From positions 1,531 through 38,364 of the forward strand of contig HG799477.1 of assembly GCA_000531095.1 (NCBI GenBank): DNA of 36,834 nucleotides, read 5' to 3'. This document shows, in pieces, positions 1 through 8,847 of the stretch (its first letter is position 1; each line of letters begins with the position of its first letter). This DNA is from Gemmata massiliana. Its GTDB lineage: Bacteria > Planctomycetota > Planctomycetia > Gemmatales > Gemmataceae. The notes under the pieces were generated by a model that saw nothing but the letters and a program-made list of their open reading frames with translations, was not told the DNA's origin and did no database searches. The translations under genes were made by a program, and so were the position numbers.

Positions 1-1771
1 CGCCACCGATAGTTCCGAGGGCTTCGGCCGTTCGCGCACGTACCACATTATCGGTGCTGCTCAGCCCCTCCGTAAGCGTGTTCGTCGCGGCTTCACACAG
101 TGTGCCGATCTTGCTCACGGCTTCAGCGGCCACTGTGCGAACCGCTTCGTCGCGATCTTGGAGCAGTGGAACGAGGTGCGAAACGGCATCGCAGGCTGCT
201 GCACGCAGCGACCCGAGTGCGCGGGCAGCGGCGATGCGGATCGCGGGGCTGGGATCTTGGAGCAACCCTGTCAGCGCCGCAACCGAAGCGGAATCGCTTG
301 CACCCAGCCGACCGAGCGCCTCCGTCGCGCGCTCGCGCACGGTTTCGTCGGCGTCTGCGAGGAGCCCCAAAAGGTCCGGCGTCACTTCTGTGGCATGGGC
401 CGGCCCCAACTGTCCGAGCGACGCGGCCGCCGCTGCTCGGACCGAGGCCGCGGAATCCCGGACCGCGTCTCGGAGCGCGGGCACGACCAGTGCGACCGGA
501 TCACCGTGGGGCGGCGTGTTCCAGCGCCGGGTCGCGAGCACGCGCCATACGCGCCATTCCCCGCGGCGCCGGCGTGCGCGGGGCAGGGTGGGGGTCGTGG
601 TGCTCACGATTTCGCCCAGCGCCTGTGCGAGACTCAATCGCACCAAGTCACTCGAATCCTGAGCGCGGGCGATCATTTGCGGCAGCCCCGCGCTTGCTCG
701 CAACCGGCCGAGTGTAGAGATCGCGACCGCGCGGACGTGTTCGTTCGGGTCGTCGAGGTGCGCAACGAGGCTCGGCGCCGCGACCGGGCCGATGGTCGCG
801 AGCACATGCGGGAGTTGGTCGCGCTGCTCGCGCGTCAGCGTGTCGGTGGCCCGGAGCGACAGCAGCAGCGGACCGAGCGCAACAGCCCCGTATTGCGGGA
901 GCGCGGATCGGGCGCGCTCGTGGATCGGTTCGTGCGGGCTCCAGAAGTCGGACACCGTTTCGGTCAGCAGTCGGCCGTTCCGCACCGAGGCGAAAATCTG
1001 CTGGAGCAGAACGAGCGTGAAGAACGATTTGAACAGCGTCAGTAGCGTGCTGGCCGGGGCCGCGGCGGGCCGGGCGACTACGACTCGGGCGAGGTGGTGC
1101 GTGTCGGCCAGATTCAGCAAATCGACCACGCTCAGCAGGTGAACCAGTGCTGATGCGATGAAGTCCGAATAAATCGGCTCGGGCGCGGGCGAGCTGTACC
1201 ACTTGGTTCCGAACATCTCGAACAGGCCGAAGTTCAGCAGCGCGAACCCGCCGATCATCCCGACGGCCGCGGACCCGAGGAGCGGCACTTCGACCTGGTG
1301 GCCGTAGCGCGCGAGTTCGGCCGCGAGTTTCTGCCCCTTGAGCGGGTTGTGAAGCGCCTTGTACCCGCGCGCCACTTCGTACCGTTCGACATCAATGAAC
1401 ATGTACGCGAGGCACGCCGCCAGCCCCATCGCTAGAGGCGCGAGGGCGCACACGATGGTCAGTCCCGGGAGCGCCTCTGCGACGAGCGCGCCGGCGGTGA
1501 GCAGCACGAGTTGCACGGCGAGGAACAGCGGCCACGAGGCCCACGAGAGGCACTGTTCCCACACCCGGAACCCGGTCCGCGTGCCCCCGCGGATCAGTGC
1601 CCCCACGAGCCACAGTAGCCAGTCAATTATGCCGACAAAGTACAGCGCGCCGGCCAGCAGACCGATCCCGATGAGGGTCAGGAACAGGAGCGTCGACGAG
1701 CGCACCTGATCGGGATCGACCAGCCAGTTCGATGCCGCGAAGGTGGCGGAGACGGGCGCCCAAGCGTCCAT
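1..1771 (-). CDS. HEAT-repeat membrane protein, C-terminus outside window
   Basis: The frame is open from an ATG at 1771 to the left edge (590 codons), so the protein is incomplete at its C-terminus. Residues about 27-60, 77-125, 163-185 and 245-262 are hydrophobic and probably form membrane segments. From about residue 295 onward the sequence consists of HEAT-like helical repeats with the pattern xVRxxAxxALGxLG, for example ADETVRERATEALGRLG and PSPAIRIAAARALGSL. HEAT repeats are protein-interaction scaffolds, so a membrane-anchored scaffold or sensor is a reasonable guess, but no enzymatic motif is visible. A relation to the HEAT domains of PBS-lyase type or of planctomycete surface proteins cannot be decided here. 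Codon use and GC content match the neighbours. Confidence 0.85.
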   Translation of the reverse strand, partial: MDAWAPVSATFAASNWLVDPDQVRSSTLLFLTLIGIGLLAGALYFVGIIDWLLWLVGALIRGGTRTGFRVWEQCLSWASWPLFLAVQLVLLTAGALVAEALPGLTIVCALAPLAMGLAACLAYMFIDVERYEVARGYKALHNPLKGQKLAAELARYGHQVEVPLLGSAAVGMIGGFALLNFGLFEMFGTKWYSSPAPEPIYSDFIASALVHLLSVVDLLNLADTHHLARVVVARPAAAPASTLLTLFKSFFTLVLLQQIFASVRNGRLLTETVSDFWSPHEPIHERARSALPQYGAVALGPLLLSLRATDTLTREQRDQLPHVLATIGPVAAPSLVAHLDDPNEHVRAVAISTLGRLRASAGLPQMIARAQDSSDLVRLSLAQALGEIVSTTTPTLPRARRRRGEWRVWRVLATRRWNTPPHGDPVALVVPALRDAVRDSAASVRAAAAASLGQLGPAHATEVTPDLLGLLADADETVRERATEALGRLGASDSASVAALTGLLQDPSPAIRIAAARALGSLRAAACDAVSHLVPLLQDRDEAVRTVAAEAVSKIGTLCEAATNTLTEGLSSTDNVVRARTAEALGTIGG

Positions 1772-1899
1772 ACGCGCTCTCGAAATAGAACCCAGCGCGC
1801 CGCACGAACGGGCGCTGTAACGGGACCGGGACTCATTGTGACGTATTGCGATCGGGCGCGTAAGTGGCGCCCGCGTTGACGCGCGACGGGGAAGGGGAG

Positions 1900-2151
1900 C
1901 TATCGCTCGGTGAGTTCGCGTTCGGCCGCGAGCCAGAACGCGACACCATCCCCCGGCGGTGACCCGGCGGCTTCCCACTTGTGGTACGCGAGCTGCCGGA
2001 TCTGGTCGGTATTCGGTGCCGGTTTTGGCGTTGATGCTCGGACCGGCGTGGGGGGCGTCGTGCCTTGAGGCGTCACGCGCCCGCCGACGAGTCGGAACGT
2101 GCGGGCCGCTTGAGTCGGCTGCGCTTGAGGGGTGTTGCTGAGGCGAGGCAT
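1900..2151 (-). CDS. DUF2934 family small protein
   Basis: This 83-residue protein starts MPRLSNTPQAQ and has a Pro/Thr/Gln-rich N-terminal half. Its C-terminal block IRQLAYHKWEAAG, followed by FWLAAERELTER, is the short signature I recall for DUF2934 (IrxxAYxxWexxG...WlxAExEl). The function of the family is unknown. The ATG at 2151 is chosen because AGGAAA lies about 6 nt upstream. The frame continues upstream of this ATG, but the extra residues are Cys/His-rich and lack the look of coding sequence. It sits alone between the HEAT protein and the secreted-protein gene, all on the minus strand. Confidence 0.72.
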   Translation of the reverse strand: MPRLSNTPQAQPTQAARTFRLVGGRVTPQGTTPPTPVRASTPKPAPNTDQIRQLAYHKWEAAGSPPGDGVAFWLAAERELTER

Positions 2152-2305
2152 TGCAAGTTTCCTGTGATCTCGGTCGGATGACCGATGCACACAGCAATTG
2201 CCGTACCGCACATTACAGGCTGAGACGTGGTTGCATTGGCATGGGTGAGTTTGTTGCGGTTTGTGCCCCCAGGGGCGAACGGGGACTGAAAGTGTCAATC
2301 GCGAC

Positions 2306-2998
2306 TCAGGAGGCAAGCCGACCGCGGAACCGTCGCAGAATTAGCACCCCAGGTAGGGCAGAAAGGCACAGCACTACGCCGGGCGGTGCCGGTGCCTCGA
2401 GAACCTCGTACACGTAGGTGACCTTGACTTGACCACGCGCGGCGAAATCGGGGGAGAATCCGATGGAGACATCCGAACCGGGGGACACCGCGTTGATCTG
2501 GAAGTCGTGCAGGCTCAGAAACTCGAGTTCACCTGATCCGGTGTAAGTGGCTTTTTCGACCGCGTCTTTGGTTTGGTACGCCCCTTTGAAGTGCGAGTCG
2601 GTCCCAATAACAGAGAAGAAGCCATCGAACGGATCGAGATCGCTGTCAAAAGGGTTGGCCGAGACGGATCCCGCGAAGATGTTGGTGGGGCTGGTGAAGT
2701 TCACGGACACTCCGAGCGTGGCGAAGTCCGTGAAGTCGATGTGTAAATGGACTTGGTGGTCGGTTTTATTGACCGCGTCCAGGAAGCCACCCACGGTGGA
2801 TACCTCGAACTCGAACGTGACCGAGTACAAGTTGCCACCGAGCGCGACCGGATCGAATTGCGGTACGGAGCCGTCCGGTGTTGGGAATCCCGCGTTGCTG
2901 GTCCCGAAATTTGTTGTGTACGAGACGCTCTTGAATCCGGCCTGAGCGGTAGAACCCGCAAACAGGACCAGAATCGCAGCAAGAAATGACAATCGCAT
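2306..2998 (-). CDS. Secreted protein with PEP-CTERM-like C-terminal sorting signal
   Basis: This 230-residue protein has a Sec signal peptide (MRLSFLAAILVLFAGSTAQA, cleavage likely after AQA). The middle is rich in beta strands, with Asp, Ser and Thr and no Cys. The C-terminus has the tripartite form of exosortase substrates: a Pro-containing motif (APAPPG), a hydrophobic stretch (VVLCLSALPGVLIL) and an Arg-rich tail (RRFRGR). In Gemmata-type bacteria the motif is often PAPPG rather than VPEP. The protein is therefore probably exported and sorted at the cell surface by an exosortase (inference). No catalytic motif is seen. The start has AGGGAAAG 3 nt upstream of the ATG. The neighbouring minus-strand gene at 3075-5117 is also predicted to be extracellular. 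Confidence 0.78.
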   Translation of the reverse strand: MRLSFLAAILVLFAGSTAQAGFKSVSYTTNFGTSNAGFPTPDGSVPQFDPVALGGNLYSVTFEFEVSTVGGFLDAVNKTDHQVHLHIDFTDFATLGVSVNFTSPTNIFAGSVSANPFDSDLDPFDGFFSVIGTDSHFKGAYQTKDAVEKATYTGSGELEFLSLHDFQINAVSPGSDVSIGFSPDFAARGQVKVTYVYEVLEAPAPPGVVLCLSALPGVLILRRFRGRLAS

Positions 2999-3074
2999 AT
3001 CTTTCCCTATGAGAGGTTGTGGCGGCGTCGGGAGTTTATCAGGATCACCCCGGTCCGCCAGTCTAGATTCACTC

Positions 3075-5117
3075 TCACTTCACCGGAACAGACGAGAACA
3101 TCGCGGCTGCCCCGGTTTCGGTGCCCGTCAGCGCGGCCAGTGCCGAGCACGCCCCGCACATGCACTTGTGCGTGACCGGCGGGACCGTGACCGTGTGGGA
3201 TTCGGTGTCGGTCGTATCGGTGGTCGTCGCGTCGGACGTGGTCGCCGGGGCTATGTGCAGCCCGACGTACACGCCGTCGTAGGTGACCGTGGTGTTGAAC
3301 GGCTGCACTTCCGACGCCCCGGCCCCGCCCGCAACAGCCTGGGCATAAGTGAACACACGGGCCGCCGAAGAGAGCCGGTTCCCGCTCGCGGCGAACAGTT
3401 CGTCGCGGCCGTCGCCGTCGGTGTCGCTCATTGCGAGACGCGCGCCGTTCCAGTCCGTCGGCGGGAATGCGTAGAAACTCGCCGTGAGCGGGAGCGCGCT
3501 CGCCTGCACCGCGGAGTTCGCCGTTAGGGTCGCACCCGACCAGATCTTCACGTGTGCCGGGCCGCCGCGATCGGGCGTGATGGCCAGTTCCGCGAACCCG
3601 TCGCCGTCCATGTCGCCCACGGCCACGTTCAAGCCGGTCCACAGACCCGCGAACGGGTTAAAGTCCGGGACCAGCCGCGTCGCGGTCCCGTTTCGTAACC
3701 CGGCCCCGCTGTACACGGCCACGCGGCCGATCGCTTGGCCCCCGGTAGTCACCACCACGTCATCGTAGCCGTCGCGGTTGATGTCCCCGACCGCGACTCG
3801 CGCCCCGCCGCGGAACGCCGGGTTATCGAACGCGAAGAAACTCGATTGAAGTTGGAGCGCGCCGCCCACGATGCGGAACGTCTGAATGTGTGGGCCGGCC
3901 CCCGCGTCGGCAGAGATCACGAGGTCATCGATCCCGTCGCGGTCGATGTCGCCGGCCGCGAGGAACAGCCCGCCCGTGAACCCGCGAAAGACGATCGTCT
4001 GGTCCATCAACAGGGTGCCGTCCGCACCGTTGATGATTTCGACCACTGTTTGAGGGCCAGCGCCCGTGGTGAAGGCGTAATCGGTGACGCCGTCCCCGTT
4101 GAAGTCGCCGCTCGCCACACGGATCGCGCCGCGGTAGCCCACGAACGGCGTGAACCGCGTGCCGGTGTCGGTCAGCGTGCCGTTGGACACGGTGAACAGC
4201 GACACCGTGCCGTCCAGGTTCCCCGTGAACGCGATCGGCTGTGTCCCCGCGACCGGTACCTTCACGGTAGGCGGGGGCGTCGGCTCGCTGACCGTGTTCC
4301 AGCCCAGGTCGCGCAGCGCGGCCGCGTCGAGGGCGGACCACGCGACGCGCACGCCTTGCGAGAGAATCGGGTCCATCACGGTCGCTTTCCCGCCGACCGT
4401 GATGCCGTCCGCCCAGTGTGCGCCGTCGGTGTAGAGCGGGACCGCTCCGCCATACGCGGCCATCGACTGCGCGCCCCGGAACGTCGACCCGCTCACCAGG
4501 GTCGTCCACTGCGACGCGGTGCCGATCCCGAGCAGGTGCCCGAGTTCGTGAACGGCGACGGTGTAGAAATCGGCCTTGTTCGAGGTCAGCCCGGACGCGG
4601 ACTGGCCGAAGTACCAGCTCATCGACGCATCGAACGAGAGGCTCCCGCCCCACGGCGCGTACCCGGTGTGGCCGCGCGAGAGGATCGAGCTCGACCACGC
4701 CGTCGATCCGGAGATCCGGTACCCGCCCGGCCCCCCGACCCCGGCCTCGGACCCCGCGGTCGTGCGCGTGCCGACGTACACTTTCAGCGTGTTCGCCGCC
4801 ACGTTCAGGTTCGCGACCGAGATCTCGCCGGAGCCGGACGGGTTGAAGAACGTCGCGGTCCAGGTGTTCGAGCCGGACGGGGTGATCGCGGCCAGGTTCG
4901 CGGTCAGGGTGTTGCCCAGGTCGGCGGCGGCGCGCTCGAGGGTCGCGCGGGCGTCCGCGTGGCTCGCGAAGAACCCGCTGGTGTCGTAGGTGTAGTCGAA
5001 CTGAATGGTGATCGCGGGGACGTCGCGCGATTCCAGCGTTTCGAGGTGCAGAGCGGGGGCCGTGAGTGCCGTGCCGGCGCGGGGACGATGCGCGCGAAGG
5101 CGGGGTTCATTCCGCAT
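3075..5117 (-). CDS. Extracellular zinc metalloprotease-like protein with FG-GAP/VCBS repeats
   Basis: This 680-residue protein lacks a classical signal peptide but carries LHLETLESRDVPA at about residues 24-36, matching the short N-terminal motif common on planctomycete extracellular proteins. Residues 190-199 read HELGHLLGIG, an HExxH zinc site with the metzincin-type Gly. The residue where many metzincins have the third His is Gly. A later GAHWADG and the Met-turn-like TVMDP suggest that the third ligand lies further away, as in leishmanolysin-type (M8) enzymes. From about residue 330 to 600 there are five Asp-rich calcium-binding repeats (GDFNGDGVTD, GDIDRDGIDD, GDINRDGYDD, GDMDGDGFAE, SDTDGDGRDE) of FG-GAP beta-propeller type. 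The tail contains the unusual CMCGAC. It is probably a secreted or surface protease or adhesin; activity is not certain. Confidence 0.82.
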   Translation of the reverse strand: MRNEPRLRAHRPRAGTALTAPALHLETLESRDVPAITIQFDYTYDTSGFFASHADARATLERAAADLGNTLTANLAAITPSGSNTWTATFFNPSGSGEISVANLNVAANTLKVYVGTRTTAGSEAGVGGPGGYRISGSTAWSSSILSRGHTGYAPWGGSLSFDASMSWYFGQSASGLTSNKADFYTVAVHELGHLLGIGTASQWTTLVSGSTFRGAQSMAAYGGAVPLYTDGAHWADGITVGGKATVMDPILSQGVRVAWSALDAAALRDLGWNTVSEPTPPPTVKVPVAGTQPIAFTGNLDGTVSLFTVSNGTLTDTGTRFTPFVGYRGAIRVASGDFNGDGVTDYAFTTGAGPQTVVEIINGADGTLLMDQTIVFRGFTGGLFLAAGDIDRDGIDDLVISADAGAGPHIQTFRIVGGALQLQSSFFAFDNPAFRGGARVAVGDINRDGYDDVVVTTGGQAIGRVAVYSGAGLRNGTATRLVPDFNPFAGLWTGLNVAVGDMDGDGFAELAITPDRGGPAHVKIWSGATLTANSAVQASALPLTASFYAFPPTDWNGARLAMSDTDGDGRDELFAASGNRLSSAARVFTYAQAVAGGAGASEVQPFNTTVTYDGVYVGLHIAPATTSDATTTDTTDTESHTVTVPPVTHKCMCGACSALAALTGTETGAAAMFSSVPVK

Positions 5118-5311
5118 GGATAATCCCGGATAATCAAGGTGCGCGGCTCAGTGAGTTTACCGGTTCTCAAGCTTATGTAATTTGTTCCGGCCGTGTCGAT
5201 ACGGGTTTATGAAATGGTTGTGCCGGCCGAACACGTGGATTCGGTTGTATCGATTGAAGCGACTTGGGGGAATTGGTGGTACAGGGAAGGGGCGGGGTGT
5301 ATACCACCCGC

Positions 5312-6797
5312 ATGAGCGATTCACAGAACGTGTTTGAACTGAGCCGCGCGACCGTGGTCCGCGGGGGCGCGAAGGTCTTCTGCGAGTTCGACTGGACCGT
5401 GCGCGAGGGCGAAGTGTGGGCCGTGACCGGTTCGACGGGGAGCGGGAAAACGACGCTCGCCGAAGCGCTCCTCGGGCGCCACCCGCTCAACGGCGGCGAG
5501 TTATACTGGCCGCTGTTCGAGCGACTTCGCGCGGGCGGGCGGAAGATCGACTACCCTTCGCAAGTGGTGGCCCACGTTACGTTTCGGGAGGATTCACGGC
5601 TGTTCTCCTACGCGGGTCGGTATTACCAACAGCGGTTTGAATTTTCCGACAGCGAGACGCCGCTATCGCTGGAACAGTTTTTGCGCACGGGAACCAGCGC
5701 GAGCGGGACCGAACTCGCGGCCGTTTGTGCGCGATTCGGGATCGCGGACCTGCTCCCGCAGCCGTTTATGACGCTCTCGAACGGTCAGACGCGCCGGTCC
5801 CGGCTCGCCCGCGCGATGCTCTCGAAGCCCGAAGTGCTGGTGCTCGACGACCCGTTTATCGGACTCGACGCCGCCGCGCGCGCCGACCTCGCCGCGCTGC
5901 TGCACGAACTGGTCAACGACGGGAAGCGCCTGGTGCTGATTTGCCGCGAGGACATGGTACCGGGCTGGATCACGAACGTATTGCGGTTGAGGGGGGAACC
6001 TAACCCCCTAACCCCCTTCCCTAGGAAGGAAGGGGGAACAGATCCAAATGCGGCAGACACAAAGCAATCTTCGACTGTTTTAAGCCCCTCTCCGCTTAGG
6101 GGAGGGGTTGGGGAGGGGTTACAGACGGCCACCCCCCGTCATCGAACTCCGCAACGTGACCGTCGCGCACGCGGGGCACACGATCCTGGACCGCGTGTCG
6201 TGGACTGTGCGCGCGGGAGAGCGGTGGGCCTTGTTGGGGCCGAACGGGAGCGGGAAGACGACGCTGCTCAGCCTGCTGTGCGGCGACCACCCGCAGGCGT
6301 ACTCGAACGACATTCAGTTGTTCGGGCGGCGCCGCGGGACCGGCGAAACCATCTGGGACGTGAAGCGGAACGTCGGGCTGCTGTCGCCGGAGTTCCACCT
6401 GTACTTCACCGAACCGCTCACCGCGGACCGGGCGGCGGCGACAGGTTTCTTCGACGCTGTCGCCGACCACGACACCACGCCCGAACAAAACGCCCGCGTG
6501 GGGGAGCTGTTCGCGGCATTCGGGATCACGCACCTTGCGGGGCGCGCGTTCAAGGCGCTCTCGACCGGCGAACAGCGGCTCGTGCTTCTCGCACGCGCAC
6601 TGGTGAAGCGCCCGCCGCTCGTGATCCTGGACGAACCGTTCCAGGGGTTGGACGCGGACGCGACCGTGCGCTGCCGCGCGTGGCTCGAAGCCGAAATCGG
6701 CCCCGACCAAACGCTCCTGTTCGTCACCCACGAACTGAGCGAGTTGCCGCGCACGGTTAATCAGACGCTGCGCTTAGAGAAGGGGCGCGTGGTGTAG
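5312..6797 (+). pseudogene. ModF-like twin ABC ATPase, interrupted by a 121-bp repeat element
   Basis: Two complete ABC ATPase modules lie in different frames. Module 1 (from ATG 5312, MSDSQNVFELSR) has Walker A TGSTGSGKTT, signature LSNGQTRRSRLARAML and Walker B VLVLDDPF. Module 2 has Walker A GPNGSGKTT, signature LSTGEQRLVLLARAL and Walker B LVILDEPF, and ends at the TAG of 6795-6797. Between them lies an element with inverted ends TAACCCC...GGGGTTA (6001-6121). Its removal joins the frames exactly as LRLRGEP-RRPPPVIEL and gives one protein of about 454 residues, close to ModF/PhrA-type soluble twin ATPases. As it stands, translation of module 1 continues out of frame through module 2 to 6760. 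Module 2 could only be made from an internal start such as TTG 6108. No permease gene is adjacent, which fits ModF-type proteins. Confidence 0.85.
6001..6121. mobile_element. MITE-like or REP-like element with terminal inverted repeats
   Basis: The ends are TAACCCCCTAACCCCCTTCC and, read on the other strand, TAACCCCTCCCCAACCCCTC. It contains two hairpins: CCTTCC-cta-GGAAGG near 6016-6030, and CCCCTCTCC (6085-6093) with GGGGAGGGG (6099-6107). The centre is AT-richer than the surroundings. No transposase is encoded, and the length is 121 bp (1 mod 3), so it shifts the frame of the gene it sits in. A related sequence occurs at 36629-36706. The exact boundary and any target duplication are uncertain, because the shared sequence may include GTCTG next to the right end. 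Confidence 0.75.
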
Positions 6798-6801
6798 CGC
6801 C

Positions 6802-7550
6802 TCACGCGACTCCCAGCGCCAGGTCCACGACCCAGCACCCGCGCGCGTGACCGCCCGGGCGCCGGCAGTGCCACAACACGTTTTCATCGTCGCACCCCGC
6901 GTCCTGGAGCGCGTCGGCGAGGATCGGCAAACGGTCGAACGCGCGATCTTCGTATATTCCGCGTGCCAGCGCAGTACGTCGGACGTGCGCCAACAGGACC
7001 AGTTGGGGTCCGGTTCGTTCTCGCCGAGTACCTCGCGGACGGTCGCGAACAAGCTCTGCCAGTTCCACTGCCGGACCACGACGTCGGTCCATGCGGTGTC
7101 CGGGTTCTCCATGCGGACGGTATCGAATGCCGCGCTCGCCGCGACCAGAGCGGGGTCATTGGTTCCGCGCCGCACGCCGTCGAGAACGCCGCCCTGTTTC
7201 GCGACGCGGCACTCATAACGGAACGCTTGCGCGTCACACGGTGAGCAACACGGGCACGGGTTAATCAACTCGTAGTCGTTGAACGATTCCTCGCCGAACC
7301 AAACGGTTTCGCCGGACTCGCGGGCGGCTTGCGATCGTACCCACGCGAGCGCGTCGACGGATATTGCTCCGTCCGCGAACTGCTCGGTGGCTTCGACCGC
7401 GAGTTGCGAATGGCGCGAGGGTAACCGGTCCCACACGCGGCGCAAAAGGGCCGCGGTGAGCAGGTGCAGTTTGCGGTCCGGGAAGATGCCGAGTTCGAGT
7501 GAAAGGGTGTCGGGGTCGCCTAAGCAAGCCAGCCAGTCTTCGAGCGTCAT
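6802..7550 (-). pseudogene. Gemmata-type uncharacterised protein, frameshifted
   Basis: The N-terminal part (ATG 7550, MTLEDWLACLGDPDTLSLEL, then FPDRKLHLLTAALLRRVWDRL) and the C-terminal part (ARGIYEDRAFDRLPILADAL, then HCRRPGGHARGCWVVDLALG) are two halves of one family that I recall as abundant in Gemmata genomes (EWLACTDP...YDDRAFDRLPILADAL...HVRGCWVVDL). Its function is unknown. The halves lie in different frames, and adding one base near 6973-6977 (GACGT-ACTGCGCTGG) would give WRTSDVTALARGIY and join them. The segment INPCPCCSPCDAQAFRYEC is Cys-rich. The original frame without the fix runs on to a nonsense tail. The stop (6802-6804) is 4 nt from the stop of the convergent ABC gene. Whether the shift is real or a sequencing error cannot be told here. 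Confidence 0.75.
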
Positions 7551-7855
7551 TGCGAGCCGCTTCAACGGAAGCAGCGGGGGTTGGGATAGCGTGCTCCCTC
7601 AGATTACCGCACGGGCGCGCTGAGTCAACGAATCATTTTTGGCGTGGTTCGCCTGGGGCGGCGGGCACCTTGCTCACTCTTCAGAGGTCGTGAGGCTCGT
7701 TCCGCTTTACCCGCACTCCGGCGTTCGTAACCGAGAGCGGGCGAGTTCAAAGTGAGAGCATCAAAAACGCGCGGCGGGAGGGGTTGTGAGTGTGGCACGC
7801 GGGTCGTGAATAGAGTATACCGCAAGGCCCCCTAAAGGTGAGGCGGAAGCTCCCG
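7551..7855. other. Intergenic region with an imperfect stem-loop
   Basis: This divergent intergenic region lies between the frameshifted gene (-) and the ATP-grasp gene (+). It holds one imperfect stem-loop, CCCGCACTC (7710-7718) with GAGAGCGGG (7733-7741), one mismatch and a 14-nt loop. A 66-codon minus frame (7625-7825) crosses it but is Arg/Pro/Ser-rich, without a ribosome binding site or recognisable motif. Promoters for both flanking genes must lie here, but no clear -35/-10 pair was found. Confidence 0.4.
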
Positions 7856-8827
7856 ATGCGCGTGTTCGTTTACGAGTACATGACCGCGACCGGTGTCGGG
7901 TGCGCCCCCGGTTCGCCCGACCACGGAATGTACCGTGAGGGCCGCGCGATGCGGGACGCGGTCGCCGAGGACTTCGCGCGCGTGCCGGGGGTGACGGTCG
8001 AAACGCTCGACCGGTTCGAGGGCGCCGATCACGGGTACGAGGTCCGGCGCGTCGCGGAGCGGTGCGAGTGGTCGCTCGTGATCGCCCCCGAAACGGCCGG
8101 ACAACTCGACCGCGATTGCGGAGCGGTCCGGCAATCGGCGAGCGCCTTGTTGGGGCCTTCGGGCGCGGCCCTCGCACTCACAACCGATAAACTCGCGCTC
8201 GCGGGGCACTGGCGCACGCACGGCGTGCGCACGCCGGCAACAACGGCCCGCGCCCCGACCCCGTGTGAAGCGTTCCCAGTGGTCTGGAAACCGCGGGACG
8301 GGGCCGGTTCAACCGACACGTTTTTGATCCGCGACCGGTTCGAGTTAGCAGCCGCACTTGCGGCGGCCCCTGCGGAGCACGCGATGATCCTTCAAGAGTT
8401 CGTGCCGGGCCGCGCGGCGAGTGTCGCGTTTCTGTGCGGCCCGGGCGGGTACGTGCCCCTCACCCCCGCGTTCCAGACGTTGAGCGCCGACGGGCGGTTC
8501 AAATACGAGGGCGGGGAGCTGCCGGTCCCCGGTGCCCTCGCGGGGCGCGCGGTGACGCTCGGGCGCGCGGCCGTGGAGTGCGTGCCCGGATTGCTGGGGT
8601 ACGTGGGCGCCGACCTGGTACTGGGGGACGCGCCCGACGGCTCGCGCGATTACGCGATCGAGATCAACCCGCGGCTCACGACTTCTTACATCGGGCTACG
8701 AGAACTAGCGGACTTCAACATTGCCGAAATGGTGCTCCGCGTAGCGCGGGGCGAAGCGGTCCGCGCGCCCCGGTGGAAGCCGGGGCGCGTGCGGTTCGGT
8801 CCGGACGGGTCCGTTCCCTCTCTCTAA
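7856..8827 (+). CDS. ATP-grasp ligase, COG1821/MfnD-like (possible tetrahydromethanopterin-related)
   Basis: This 323-residue protein begins MRVFVYEYMTATGVG. The ATP-grasp fold is indicated by FPVVWKPRDGAGSTDTFLI (ATP-binding strand and loop), MILQEFVPG, and the metal-binding end AIEINPRLTTSYIGL. ATP-grasp enzymes join a carboxylate to an amine or thiol with ATP. The VYEY start, KPRDGAGS motif and length fit the COG1821 group, whose archaeal member MfnD is a tyramine-glutamate ligase of methanofuran synthesis; planctomycetes encode tetrahydromethanopterin-linked C1 pathways. The substrate here is inferred, not shown. The ATG at 7856 is preferred over an in-frame GTG at 7838 because GAGGCGGAAG lies just upstream. 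It converges with the lipoprotein gene 20 nt away. Confidence 0.78.
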   Translation: MRVFVYEYMTATGVGCAPGSPDHGMYREGRAMRDAVAEDFARVPGVTVETLDRFEGADHGYEVRRVAERCEWSLVIAPETAGQLDRDCGAVRQSASALLGPSGAALALTTDKLALAGHWRTHGVRTPATTARAPTPCEAFPVVWKPRDGAGSTDTFLIRDRFELAAALAAAPAEHAMILQEFVPGRAASVAFLCGPGGYVPLTPAFQTLSADGRFKYEGGELPVPGALAGRAVTLGRAAVECVPGLLGYVGADLVLGDAPDGSRDYAIEINPRLTTSYIGLRELADFNIAEMVLRVARGEAVRAPRWKPGRVRFGPDGSVPSL

Positions 8828-8847
8828 CCGCACAACGGGCGGGCACC

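Noticed and set aside
54..1045. Plus-strand open frames of 200-295 codons at the left edge
   Set aside because: They are antisense to the continuous HEAT-repeat frame on the minus strand, which has repeated, recognisable protein motifs.
3735..5123. Plus-strand 462-codon frame
   Set aside because: It is Arg/Asp/Val-rich antisense sequence to the metalloprotease, which has clear HExxH and calcium-repeat motifs.
6108..6797. Module 2 of the split ABC gene as an independent natural gene
   Set aside because: Its only start (TTG 6108) lies inside the inserted element, and excision of the element fuses it in frame to module 1.
7625..7825. 66-codon minus frame in the intergenic region
   Set aside because: There is no ribosome binding site, motif or compositional support; it crosses an imperfect hairpin.
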